Position numbers and translations under genes: made by a program. Of a stretch of 41,259 nucleotides of DNA, positions 23,992 through 32,461 are shown piece after piece; the stretch's first letter is position 1; the number at the start of each line of letters is the position of its first letter. The notes beneath the pieces are model-generated. The model ran no database searches and was not told where the DNA came from. It saw only the letters and a program-made list of their open reading frames with translations. Location of the stretch: the NCBI GenBank assembly GCA_049301135.1, contig JBAQKP010000287.1, forward strand, positions 1-41,259. The letters run 5' to 3'. This stretch comes from JAYXXU01 sp049301135. Lineage in GTDB: Bacteria > Pseudomonadota > Gammaproteobacteria > Pseudomonadales > Moraxellaceae.

Positions 23992-24023
23992 AACCCGAGT
24001 ACAACATCCTGTTGGCTCGGGTT
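23992..24023 (-). terminator. Strong hairpin, probable terminator for minus-strand transcripts
   Basis: AACCCGAG pairs perfectly with CTCGGGTT, and inside it CAACA with TGTTG. On the minus strand it is followed by TGTGTTTTTTGAG. It lies about 280 bases beyond the EEP-family gene stop. On the plus strand it could also slow read-through from the acyltransferase gene. Confidence 0.65.
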
Positions 24024-24172
24024 AGCGTGGGGCTGTGTTTCGTTGTTCTTTTTGCCGGATCTCCGTATCAACAGTCCTTTCCGTGACTGACTCCATCGGC
24101 GGGGTGTTACTCCATTTGAGCCGTTATCCATGCTCTGTTCCGTCTGCCGATGAATGTATTATGCACATCGAC

Positions 24173-24305
24173 TGTCCGACAACAAAGACGAAAAACCTCA
24201 CAAAACATGTACGCCAAAGCGTACAAAAATATACATATTTCTGTTTTATCGTGTTTTTTATAATCCAACCCTCAAGCACGCATAAACAGATAAATTGTCC
24301 GACAA
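24173..24305. repeat. Two copies of TGTCCGACAA, 123 bases apart
   Basis: The 10-mer occurs at 24173-24182 and 24296-24305, same orientation. The second copy is the core of a larger palindrome. Both lie in the gene-free AT-rich region. Confidence 0.6.
24208..24225. repeat. Perfect inverted repeat TGTACGC-CAAA-GCGTACA
   Basis: A 7+4+7 palindrome in the AT-rich gap. Its size and AT-rich setting resemble a regulator-binding site, but no start codon follows on either strand within 100 bases. Confidence 0.55.
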
Positions 24306-24309
24306 TTTA
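24291..24309. repeat. Palindrome TAAATTGT-CCG-ACAATTTA at the EEP gene stop
   Basis: A perfect 8+3+8 inverted repeat whose right end is the TAA stop codon of the minus-strand gene. It contains the second TGTCCGACAA copy. Confidence 0.6.
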
Positions 24310-25401
24310 AATCGAATCGGCACGATGCTGCGGATGCTCCTCTTGTGCTTGTTCTATCCCCTGTTCGATTCGCTCGGCAGCTTCCTGCTCATCGGCAGCA
24401 GTTGCTTCAACCTCCTCATGCACCTCGTCCATCAGCGGATCGTAGTGCAAGCGGGTCAACACTGGAAAATGATCCGACCCAATACTCGGCATCCGGCGCA
24501 TCTCGATCAAGGAAAAATCCGTACTATGAAACACATGGTCGAGCGACCAACGCAGAATGGGATAATCCACGTGGAAGGTATTGACAAACTGTCGACCCAC
24601 CCGAGGGTCGAGTAAGCCACTAATCCGCTGAAACAGCCGAGTGGTACGCGACCACGCCACATCGTTTAGATCACCTGCCACAATACAGCTGTGCTGTTGT
24701 TGCTCGATATGATCGCCGACCATCAACAGCTCGGCATCACGCAGTGTCGAGTCTTTGGCTTCAGTCGGACTTGGTGGCTTTGGATGTAAGCAATATAGCC
24801 AAATCAGCTTGCCACAGCGCAGCCGCACCCGCGTATGAATCGACGGAATCTCCGGACTGAGCAAAAACTTCACCTCTGGCTCAACCAGTGGCAGCCGACT
24901 GTATAAGTGCATCCCATACAGATTATCCAACGGCACACGCACCACATGCGGATAGTCTGCCTCAATCATGTGTAGCGCCGCTTCCCACGCCGCATCTGAC
25001 TCCAAGGTAATCACCACGTCTGGTTGCTGCTGCTGGATTAACGCCAGCAGGGCGGCTTTGTTTGGATTCGGTGTGAGTACGTTCGATACCAACAGTGAAA
25101 TCTCGCGACTCGCATCTGCTTGGCCTTGCCGCTGCTGCACTTGCTTTGGCCACAGCACGGTGTACGGCAGCACCATTTTAAGCTGATAGAGCGTACAGCC
25201 GAGCAACGCGATCAAAGCCAACAATTGTACGCCTGACCACACCGGCACAGTGACCATAAGACCGACTAGCGCTACGCCAGCGAGTGCAAGAATCTGCAGC
25301 CGTGGAAAGTCAAATCCCCGAAAAAACCAATGGTTAAATGGCAGCAGTGCCAGCAATGTGGCAGACACCACCAGACCGGCTAAAATATTAAAGAACAGCA
25401 C
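24307..25401 (-). CDS. Membrane protein with endonuclease/exonuclease/phosphatase domain
   Basis: A 364-residue protein. Three hydrophobic segments fill the first ~85 residues (ILAGLVVSATLLALL, LQILALAGVALVGLMV, VQLLALIALLGC). The catalytic domain of the EEP superfamily follows: ITLESDAAW (metal-binding Glu), YCLHPKPPSP, the VAGDLNDV motif, LDHVF and the final IGSDHFPVL. The superfamily includes nucleases and phospho- or phospholipid-diesterases, so the substrate cannot be told. The C-terminus is a Glu-rich tail. It starts 37 bases after the DUF2252 gene and is probably co-transcribed. The enzyme domain would be periplasmic or cytoplasmic depending on topology, which three segments leave ambiguous. 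Confidence 0.85.
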   Translation of the reverse strand: MLFFNILAGLVVSATLLALLPFNHWFFRGFDFPRLQILALAGVALVGLMVTVPVWSGVQLLALIALLGCTLYQLKMVLPYTVLWPKQVQQRQGQADASREISLLVSNVLTPNPNKAALLALIQQQQPDVVITLESDAAWEAALHMIEADYPHVVRVPLDNLYGMHLYSRLPLVEPEVKFLLSPEIPSIHTRVRLRCGKLIWLYCLHPKPPSPTEAKDSTLRDAELLMVGDHIEQQQHSCIVAGDLNDVAWSRTTRLFQRISGLLDPRVGRQFVNTFHVDYPILRWSLDHVFHSTDFSLIEMRRMPSIGSDHFPVLTRLHYDPLMDEVHEEVEATAADEQEAAERIEQGIEQAQEEHPQHRADSI

Positions 25402-25438
25402 ATGAATCCCCTAAATTTACGCTAAGCGGTTCGACGCA

Positions 25439-26878
25439 TCATGCGCCATCAGTGGCGCAGGCGATTTTGCCAGTGTCAATCGCTTGCATAAACTGCTGAT
25501 AATCGGCGCGGTTACGCGCAGCGTAGTCGGTGGCATAGCGTGTTAGCCCAAATAACGCACTCTCCCCCTCACCCAAATACCCCATCAACACATCGGCATT
25601 GCCTGCTTTGCCATGTGCATGCGCCAAGGCATAGCCGCAGCTCTTGGCATACTCCACCAAATAATCCGCGTCCATCAACTCTAAGTCGGCAGACACCTTC
25701 ATATCACGCAACTGCCGTACATAAAACGGCGTATGACGGCGACTGTGCGAGGCATAGCCTAAAAAAATATCACTGGCGGGTTGCATCAACTGCTGACCTT
25801 GCACAATCCGCTGACCTTCATGGCCGACCGGTGTCCGTAGCAACGGGGTTAAAATCGACGCAGAAGCTTCTTTCATCTGTAGAATCAATGGCTCACGATC
25901 AGCATCTTCAAACAGTGCCACCGCACTACGGGTGCCGACACTGCCCACGCCGACCACTTTTAGTGCCACATCGGTACACTGATAACGGTCAAACAAGACT
26001 TGACGGTCATATTTCAAACTGTCGCGATAGCGTGCAAAAAACGCATCAACCTGCTGCGCAAACGGCTCTCCTTCAAGTGGATGTCGCAGCAACGGCGGCT
26101 CGTCGATAAACTGCCGATGACCCGTCGCCGCATCGCGCTCGGTTAACTTGGGCAGGACTGAGCTGGTGGTACGTTCAGCCGCACTGGCCAGCCGCTTACG
26201 GCGCACTTTACGCACGTCGTCATCCTTGGTGTGCGCCAACAAATCCGCCGCGTCAATACTTTCATACCAGACCTGCAACGCGGACATGTTGGTGATCTCG
26301 GTCAGATGCCGCCGATACGCGTCAAACATCTGCGCAATCGCCCGTTCACCAACCGCTGCATCTTCACCGATCTCAGCCGCTGCGATCACCAAACTGGTCA
26401 CCAAGCGCTTTAAATCCCACTCAAATGGCGCAACCAAAGTCTCATCAAAATCATTAATGCCAAATAATAAATTACGCTCAGGACTGGCAAAACCGCCAAA
26501 GTTTAATAAATGACAATCGCCACAAATCTGCTGAAATAGACCGCTGTTGGCCTCCCATGCCAAGTCGTACAGCATGAGTGATGGCATCCCGCGAAAAAAT
26601 GCAAACGGCGACACACTCATCCGTTTGGCGCGTACTGGCTGCAAATCGGCCAAGCGACCTTGATTGCTCCACGCATAAATCGTCAACGCATCCACACCGG
26701 CCGGACGCTCGGCCAGCACTGCCAGATTGCGACGTGGATGGTACTGCCGTTGCGCTTTACCCAGCGTAAAACCGGCATCTCGACCGATCAGATGACCAGC
26801 ATGTCGGTGACGGGTCAGCTCGATACTGTGTGGCTGCCATAGCGCGCTTGGCAAAGGGAGTTGTGTTTGATGGGTCAT
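25439..26878 (-). CDS. DUF2252 family protein
   Basis: A 479-residue protein matching the DUF2252 family, which resembles aminoglycoside-phosphotransferase/protein-kinase-like folds. The segment FQQICGDCHLLNFGGF corresponds to the catalytic GDxHxxN loop and FGINDFDETLVAPFEWD to the metal-binding Asp motif. RMSVSPFAFFRG and VGVGSVGTRSAVAL are further family signatures. The substrate is unknown. No signal peptide, so cytoplasmic. GAGGAG precedes the ATG at a suitable distance. The EEP gene follows closely. Confidence 0.87.
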   Translation of the reverse strand: MTHQTQLPLPSALWQPHSIELTRHRHAGHLIGRDAGFTLGKAQRQYHPRRNLAVLAERPAGVDALTIYAWSNQGRLADLQPVRAKRMSVSPFAFFRGMPSLMLYDLAWEANSGLFQQICGDCHLLNFGGFASPERNLLFGINDFDETLVAPFEWDLKRLVTSLVIAAAEIGEDAAVGERAIAQMFDAYRRHLTEITNMSALQVWYESIDAADLLAHTKDDDVRKVRRKRLASAAERTTSSVLPKLTERDAATGHRQFIDEPPLLRHPLEGEPFAQQVDAFFARYRDSLKYDRQVLFDRYQCTDVALKVVGVGSVGTRSAVALFEDADREPLILQMKEASASILTPLLRTPVGHEGQRIVQGQQLMQPASDIFLGYASHSRRHTPFYVRQLRDMKVSADLELMDADYLVEYAKSCGYALAHAHGKAGNADVLMGYLGEGESALFGLTRYATDYAARNRADYQQFMQAIDTGKIACATDGA

Positions 26879-27137
26879 GAGGAGACTCGCTTTTTTAAGT
26901 GGATCAGTCTGAAAAACTCACAATCATGGTTTTTACACTGACTTGTTTTTTAATCCATGTCATTAACTCGTATCCGTAGTCGATTTGACAAGCGTTTTTC
27001 TGCTGCAATCCTGTTGCCAACCCTGTAAGCCAGACAAGATTGATCATGCAAAAGCCCGATGAAAAGGTGTTGTCTACGACAAGGCTTTGTTACACTCGAT
27101 GGCTTTGACATTGATACTGATTTGTGGGGATAGCAAA

Positions 27138-28256
27138 ATGAAAGTGGGTCTAGTCGGCTGGCGCGGCATGGTGGGATCAGTGCTGATGCAGCGCATGGCA
27201 GAAGAAGGTGATTTTGCACACTTCGAGCCGTTTTATTTTTCGACCAGCAGTGCCGGTCGCGACGCGCCGAGCTACGGCGGCAAAACCGCGCCTGCCCTGA
27301 TGGATGCCAATGATATTGCCGCACTCAAGCAGATGGATGTGATTTTGACCTGCCAAGGCGGCGACTATACCAACGCAGTATTCCCGACCCTACGGGCAGA
27401 CGGCTGGAACGGCTATTGGATCGACGCGGCCAGCAGCTTACGCATGCAAGACGATGCGATCATCGTACTCGATCCAGTCAACCTCAACGTGATCAAAGAT
27501 GGCCTCAATAAAGGCATCAAAAACTATGTCGGCGGCAACTGTACTGTGTCGCTGATGCTGATGGCGATTGGCTCGCTATACCAGAACAATCTGGTCGAGT
27601 GGATGAGCGCGATGACCTATCAGGCCGCCTCTGGGGCGGGTGCTCAAAACATGCGCGAACTGATCAGCGGCATGGGCTATTTGCGTGATGGCGTGCAAGA
27701 TCTGCTCAACGATCCAGCCAGTGCGATTTTGGATATTGATCGCCAAGTGGCTGATTTGCAGCGCGGTGATGGCTTTCCGAAGGCCAACTTTGGCGTACCA
27801 CTGGCAGGCAGCTTGATTCCGTATATCGACAAACAACTCGATAACGGCCAATCGAAAGAAGAATGGAAAGCCCAAGTCGAAACCAACAAAATCTTGGGCA
27901 ATCAGGGCGATCTGATCGTGCCGATTGATGGCTTATGTGTGCGGATCGGTGCGATGCGCTGCCACTCACAAGCGCTGACCATCAAGCTCAAACAAGACGT
28001 GCCGATGGACGAAATCGAAGACATGATTCGTCAGTCGAATGACTGGGTCAAACTGGTGCCGAACACCCGTGAAGCCAGCATGACCGATCTGACACCGGTC
28101 GCGGTCACTGGTACGTTGAGTGTTCCGGTCGGACGTCTGCGTAAGTTGAACATGGGCAGTCAGTATCTCGGTGCGTTTACTGTCGGCGATCAACTGCTCT
28201 GGGGTGCAGCCGAGCCGTTGCGCCGGATGCTGCGCCTGTTGATTGAGCAGCAATAA
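27138..28256 (+). CDS. asd: Aspartate-semialdehyde dehydrogenase
   Basis: Reduces 4-aspartyl phosphate to aspartate semialdehyde with NADPH, the branch-point step toward lysine, diaminopimelate, threonine and methionine. It has 372 residues, close to E. coli Asd (367). The cofactor motif VGWRGMVGSVL is at residues 6-16, and the catalytic Cys135 lies in GGNCTVSLM, matching the E. coli position. A conserved His occurs in AMRCHSQALTIKL. The ATG at 27138 has GGGGA seven bases upstream; an earlier in-frame start at 27087 is rejected. It directly precedes fimV on the same strand, an arrangement also found in pseudomonads. Confidence 0.97.
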   Translation: MKVGLVGWRGMVGSVLMQRMAEEGDFAHFEPFYFSTSSAGRDAPSYGGKTAPALMDANDIAALKQMDVILTCQGGDYTNAVFPTLRADGWNGYWIDAASSLRMQDDAIIVLDPVNLNVIKDGLNKGIKNYVGGNCTVSLMLMAIGSLYQNNLVEWMSAMTYQAASGAGAQNMRELISGMGYLRDGVQDLLNDPASAILDIDRQVADLQRGDGFPKANFGVPLAGSLIPYIDKQLDNGQSKEEWKAQVETNKILGNQGDLIVPIDGLCVRIGAMRCHSQALTIKLKQDVPMDEIEDMIRQSNDWVKLVPNTREASMTDLTPVAVTGTLSVPVGRLRKLNMGSQYLGAFTVGDQLLWGAAEPLRRMLRLLIEQQ

Positions 28257-28320
28257 GCCTGCGGATCTTTGGCCAATTGGGCGCACTCAGATTGCAGAAT
28301 CGGGTCGCCCTATGTTACAA

Positions 28321-28354
28321 CAGCCTTGTGTTGGCAGATGCCCGCACGAGGCTG
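28321..28354 (+). other. Stem-loop between asd and fimV
   Basis: CAGCCTTGTG pairs with CACGAGGCTG over 10 bp (one wobble), with an inner GGCA/TGCC stem. No T tract follows. It is either a structured fimV leader, starting 85 bases before the ATG, or a factor-dependent end for asd. Confidence 0.5.
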
Positions 28355-28405
28355 AGCAAAGATTCAATCAAGGATTAGACAAAATCAAGTGGATGGGACG
28401 GATTG

Positions 28406-31279
28406 ATGGTCATTCGTAAACGTATGCTGGTTTGGCTGGGAGCAAGTGTCTTGCTGCCGAGTCTTTCGCATGCGCTCACGGTCGGTCAACTGCAAGTCCG
28501 TTCAGCGTTGGGTGAGCCATTTGAGGCAGAATTGGTGGTCAGTGAACTGGGTTCAACTGACCCAAAAAACCTCGAAGCCAGTCTCGCCAATGACAGTGAT
28601 TTTAATCAACTGGGCATCCAACGAGATCAATACAGTGCTGGGCTGCAAGTCAGCCATCGGATCGACGCGCGCGGCCGCATGATTGTCAGTGTGCGTAGCA
28701 ATAAACCATTGACTGATCCGTTTTTGGACGTGGTGGTCAAGATCAAAGATGGCAGCAATACCCGTCTGCAACATCTGACCGCCTTGGTCGAGATTCCAAA
28801 GACCAGACAAGCCAATCCGTTGCCCAATTTACCCAGTGTCGATCATCGCTTTACCGCCCTCGCTGTGACGCCAGTACAACAAATGCCCAACATGCCGCAG
28901 AGCCGAAAACCTGCGGAAGCAGCGCCCCTACGCGCCAATCAAGACACCCCGTTGATCCCGATCAACGCAGAACCACCCGCGCTCAATATGCCAAGCCCGC
29001 TGCCAGAGCCAATTCTCAGCGTGGAACAACAGGCACGCGCGCCCCGTTACACCGTGCAGCGGAATGACTCGCTCTGGCGGATTGCCAGCCAATTACAACG
29101 CAGCCATCAGCGCCCCGTCGGTCAACTGATGAGCCAAATCCGCCAGCTCAACCCTACTGCATTTGTACGCGGCGATCCCAATCAACTAAAACAAGATGCC
29201 AATCTGATCTTACCACCACTGCCCGTATCGCAGGATCTGCTGACCCAGCAACCTGCCATCGAAAAAATCCAACCCAAGCCCACTGCACCAGCCGCCAAGC
29301 CCATCACGCCCAGTAAGCCAGTCGCAGCGGTCACTCGCCGTGGCCGTTTGCCTGCTGCCGAAATGATCTTGCTTGCACCAAACCAAGCCGGTCTGGCGGC
29401 GGGCAATACCACCCAAACCGGCCGCACCGCCGGTGTACAACCGTTTTCTCGTGATTTACTCCAACGTGTGGGTCAAGCCCGCCGTCACACTGCATCCCTT
29501 CGCCAAGAAGTCATCGAGCTGGATGCTCAAGTTACCGCCAACGACCAGAAGATTGCCATGCAAAATGCCAAAATCGCCGAGCTACAACAACGGCTCAAAG
29601 CCCGCAGGGAAGCCCAACGTCTCGCCCAATCCGGCAAAACGACGGTGCTCCCCACCATTGCCTTCACCGCACTGGCACTGTTGAGCAGTGCTATGCTCGG
29701 TATCCAACCCGTTTATGCCGAAGCCACCACCGCAGCGGCGGCGGCTGAACCTGCAGCCAGTGGCTCAGGTGGGATGATGTGGATCATTATTGTGGTTGCC
29801 GTGCTAATCGTGGCCGCAATTGCCGTGATGGTGCTGAAGAAAAAAGATAAACCCGCCGCGCCGGCTGCCAAACCACAAGCGCGACCTGAAGCGGCACAAC
29901 CACGCCCCGTCAGCAAAGCAACACCAGTAGCACCAGCCAGTCCGAAAGCCGCCACACCTGTACCTGCTGCCAAAGCGGCCACACCAGCACCCGTGGCCAA
30001 AATCGCCACGCCTGCACCTGTACCCGCCAAAACGCCGACGCCTGCACCGATCGTCAGCCAGCCGGTCGTCGCCGAACAACCCAAAGATCCTTTGGTGGAC
30101 GCACAAGCGTTTATCTCGATGGAGCGCTATCCACAAGCGGTCGGCATTCTGTCAAAGGCGATTGACCAACAGCCTGAACGTAGTGATTTATATCTGGCCT
30201 TGCTGGAGATTTATCTGCTACAAGAAGATCACGATGCGTTTGAAACGCTGCAAGCACGCCTTGACGCGCTTGAAGATCCGATGGCCAGCGATCAAGCGTT
30301 ACAACTGCAATCACGCCTCTCGCCACGTCCGGTCGTTATTCCTAAAGACGACGACCAGCCACTGACCTTTACTAAGGTCGAGATTCCAAGAGAGCAACCG
30401 ACCGAACAGCCCGTGGTCAGCGCCTCGGCCGACGATCATCCACTCGAATTTAGCCTTGATAAACCCATCTCTGATGGTGCAAGTCCAGCGCTAGAAATCG
30501 GTCAGGACGATGATCGCGCGTTTCAACTGGACACACCATTTGATGCAGCGCAAGTTGAAAGCCTCGACTCGCTAGAAGCCGAATTTAAAGCGACTGGCAC
30601 ACGACCAAGTCTGACCGCTCTGACCGAAGAAAGTGTTACCGAGGCACCTCTCAGTGACTTGGATTTTGATTTTTCAGTCAAAAACTTACAAACCACAACC
30701 GATGAAACCGATCACTCGGTACTCAGCGATGCACTGAGTGATCTGAAGGCCTTTAGCCTCGAAGAACCGGCCAGCAGTGCGGCCAAGACTGATCAACCTG
30801 TTGATCTGGACTTTGATTTTGAAGCCAGCTCGTTTGAACTCGATGATGATAAAGCCAGCAAGACTGCCGAGACCGGTAATCTGGCCGCCGGTTTTGATGA
30901 TCTCGATTTCACGCTGCCCGAAGACGATCAGCTTAAACCGCTGGAAGAAGCCACCTCGCTCAGTCTTGATGATCTGAGTCTGGTCACTCCTGATCATGCA
31001 CTGGACGATCAGGCCAGTCAGTTTGATGCGCTACTCGAACAAAGTACCGGCGATGCGCCGGTGACCTCAGACAGTCAGCGCTTGACCAGTCAATTGGCCG
31101 CGGAGTTTCCGTTTCTTGCTGATGCAGAAGACCAAGCCACCAACCTAGAACTGGCGCAACGCTATGCCAGCCTCGGGGAGATCAGTAGCGCACACGAGCT
31201 GCTGGATGAAGTATTAGCACTCGGTTCAGACGCTCAAAAAGACCACGCCCGTCAATTAAAAGCCAAGCTCGCAAGCTAA
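28406..31279 (+). CDS. fimV: FimV-like pilus assembly / polar hub protein
   Basis: Inner-membrane peptidoglycan-binding protein that organises type IV pilus secretins and cell-pole signalling. It has 957 residues. A signal peptide ends near residue 23 (SLSHA); the FimV N-terminal domain begins LTVGQLQVRSALGEPFEAEL. A LysM domain lies at 213-272 (YTVQRNDSLWRIASQL), a coiled coil near 350-405, then two hydrophobic stretches near 415-437 and 457-476. The cytoplasmic half has a Pro/Ala/Lys repeat (TPAPVAK-like), a TPR-like segment and a long acidic region with repeated LDFDF, and ends in the conserved C-terminal helical domain (NLELAQRYASLGEISSAHELL). The ATG at 28406 is preferred to an adjacent TTG. 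Confidence 0.92.
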   Translation: MVIRKRMLVWLGASVLLPSLSHALTVGQLQVRSALGEPFEAELVVSELGSTDPKNLEASLANDSDFNQLGIQRDQYSAGLQVSHRIDARGRMIVSVRSNKPLTDPFLDVVVKIKDGSNTRLQHLTALVEIPKTRQANPLPNLPSVDHRFTALAVTPVQQMPNMPQSRKPAEAAPLRANQDTPLIPINAEPPALNMPSPLPEPILSVEQQARAPRYTVQRNDSLWRIASQLQRSHQRPVGQLMSQIRQLNPTAFVRGDPNQLKQDANLILPPLPVSQDLLTQQPAIEKIQPKPTAPAAKPITPSKPVAAVTRRGRLPAAEMILLAPNQAGLAAGNTTQTGRTAGVQPFSRDLLQRVGQARRHTASLRQEVIELDAQVTANDQKIAMQNAKIAELQQRLKARREAQRLAQSGKTTVLPTIAFTALALLSSAMLGIQPVYAEATTAAAAAEPAASGSGGMMWIIIVVAVLIVAAIAVMVLKKKDKPAAPAAKPQARPEAAQPRPVSKATPVAPASPKAATPVPAAKAATPAPVAKIATPAPVPAKTPTPAPIVSQPVVAEQPKDPLVDAQAFISMERYPQAVGILSKAIDQQPERSDLYLALLEIYLLQEDHDAFETLQARLDALEDPMASDQALQLQSRLSPRPVVIPKDDDQPLTFTKVEIPREQPTEQPVVSASADDHPLEFSLDKPISDGASPALEIGQDDDRAFQLDTPFDAAQVESLDSLEAEFKATGTRPSLTALTEESVTEAPLSDLDFDFSVKNLQTTTDETDHSVLSDALSDLKAFSLEEPASSAAKTDQPVDLDFDFEASSFELDDDKASKTAETGNLAAGFDDLDFTLPEDDQLKPLEEATSLSLDDLSLVTPDHALDDQASQFDALLEQSTGDAPVTSDSQRLTSQLAAEFPFLADAEDQATNLELAQRYASLGEISSAHELLDEVLALGSDAQKDHARQLKAKLAS

Positions 31280-31301
31280 TCCTTGCTGGCCACTTTTGCA
31301 C

Positions 31302-31329
31302 ACAGGTGACTTCGGTCGCCTGTTTTTTT
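31302..31329 (+). terminator. Rho-independent terminator after fimV
   Basis: CAGGTGAC and GTCGCCTG pair over 8 bp (extended by A-T) around a TTCG tetraloop, followed by seven T. A very strong terminator; it also shows that the open frame starting at 31306 is not the true asparaginase start. Confidence 0.93.
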
Positions 31330-31341
31330 GTGAGTGTGTCG

Positions 31342-32430
31342 ATGATGCCAGCGCCAACCCCCAACCCACTGAGCGCACAGCCGCTCAACGTGTTGTATAC
31401 CGGCGGAACATTCGGTTGCGTAGGACAGCCCCTTGCACCGTTGAATGCACAGATTTTTTTGCCGATCTTGCAGCAGCAATTGGTTAATTTATACCCTGCT
31501 GATTGGCAAGTGACACGCCTTGATCCTCTGCTTGACAGTAGTCAAATCACCCCTCAACACTGGCTGTCGATTCTGCGCTACTGTTTGCACTGCTATCAGC
31601 AGACGCAGGCACCGATCTTGCTGATTCATGGCACCGATACGCTGGCGTATACCGCTGCTTTTTTGGCCGAAGCGTTTGCAGGCAGTGATCTGAAGCTCTG
31701 CGTGACTGGCAGTCAGCGACCGTTATTACAACACGCCCCGTCTGATCGAAAACACTACGACATAGATGATCAAACGGATGCCCTCGACAATCTGCGCACC
31801 GCGCTACAAGCCTTGTTACACGCGCCCGCAGGTGTTCGTATCGCGTTTGCCGGTGAACATTGGCCAGCGCAAACCTGCCAAAAAATCCACAGTCAGGATC
31901 TGGCGGCATTTACCGGACACCAGCGGGTCGGCTATCCGGCCAACAGTTATCAACCCCTAAAATCGACCCAACGCCAACACTGGCTGGCACAGGCGCAGCA
32001 GCACTGGGCGCGACTCGAGCAAACGCTGTCGCAGATTAAAATTTCGGTATATTATGCGACCCCGCAATCAGCGATACATCTGCTGGAGCAACTGGCCGAT
32101 CTACTGGCACGGCAACCTGATGGCCTGATTTTACTCGGTTATGGCTTGGGTAATTTTCCGCAGTCACCTGAATTACAGCGCTTACTCACCGAAGCCCAGC
32201 AACAAGGCTGTCTGTTGGTGATGGCCTCACAAGTGCCGTTCGGTGGCACGGATACACGCTATGCCAGTGGCAATTGGCTAGCTGAATTGGGTGCACTGCC
32301 CAGCGCCAGACTGACACTACCAGCGATTTATGCCCGTTTAAGCTGGATTTGTGCGACTGAAGATGAGCCTAGCCGTCGGCGTAAACGCTGGATGCAATCC
32401 CTCAACGACGCCCGCACAGTCAAACGCTAG
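31342..32430 (+). CDS. Type I asparaginase-like protein
   Basis: Hydrolyses asparagine (or a related amide) to aspartate and ammonia. The N-terminal YTGGTFG carries the nucleophile Thr, and LIHGTDTLAYTAAFLAEAF holds the second catalytic Thr-Asp pair; VTGSQRP follows, as in cytoplasmic type I enzymes. It has 362 residues (361 from the second ATG at 31345), slightly longer than E. coli AnsA, with no signal peptide. The MPAPTPNPLSAQPLN opening is Pro-rich and not part of the fold. The ribosome binding site is weak. It lies between fimV and truA, after a strong terminator, so it probably has its own promoter or depends on read-through. Confidence 0.87.
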   Translation: MMPAPTPNPLSAQPLNVLYTGGTFGCVGQPLAPLNAQIFLPILQQQLVNLYPADWQVTRLDPLLDSSQITPQHWLSILRYCLHCYQQTQAPILLIHGTDTLAYTAAFLAEAFAGSDLKLCVTGSQRPLLQHAPSDRKHYDIDDQTDALDNLRTALQALLHAPAGVRIAFAGEHWPAQTCQKIHSQDLAAFTGHQRVGYPANSYQPLKSTQRQHWLAQAQQHWARLEQTLSQIKISVYYATPQSAIHLLEQLADLLARQPDGLILLGYGLGNFPQSPELQRLLTEAQQQGCLLVMASQVPFGGTDTRYASGNWLAELGALPSARLTLPAIYARLSWICATEDEPSRRRKRWMQSLNDARTVKR

Positions 32431-32461
32431 GCGTATTTTTCGATAGATTTTAGGGGATCAC

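Larger units (their letters stand above)
23891..24306. other. Gene-free palindrome-rich convergent region
   Basis: 416 bases without a credible gene between two convergent transcription units. Its left half holds a TTGCTG/CAGCAA inverted repeat at 23961-23979 and the hairpin at 23992-24023. Its right half is AT-rich and holds a TATAAT at 24259-24264, a TGTACGC palindrome, and two copies of TGTCCGACAA. A 91-codon frame at 24035-24310 has no recognisable features and is not called. Confidence 0.6.

Noticed and set aside
24035..24310. 91-codon plus-strand frame in the convergent gap
   Set aside because: Low-complexity, runs through several palindromes, has no ribosome binding site and ends inside the EEP gene's stop region.
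29713..30084. Minus-strand Gly/Ala-rich frames inside fimV
   Set aside because: Mirror images of the Pro/Ala/Lys repeat region of fimV; composition only, no gene signals.
31306..31341. Earlier asparaginase start
   Set aside because: It would begin inside the fimV terminator stem.
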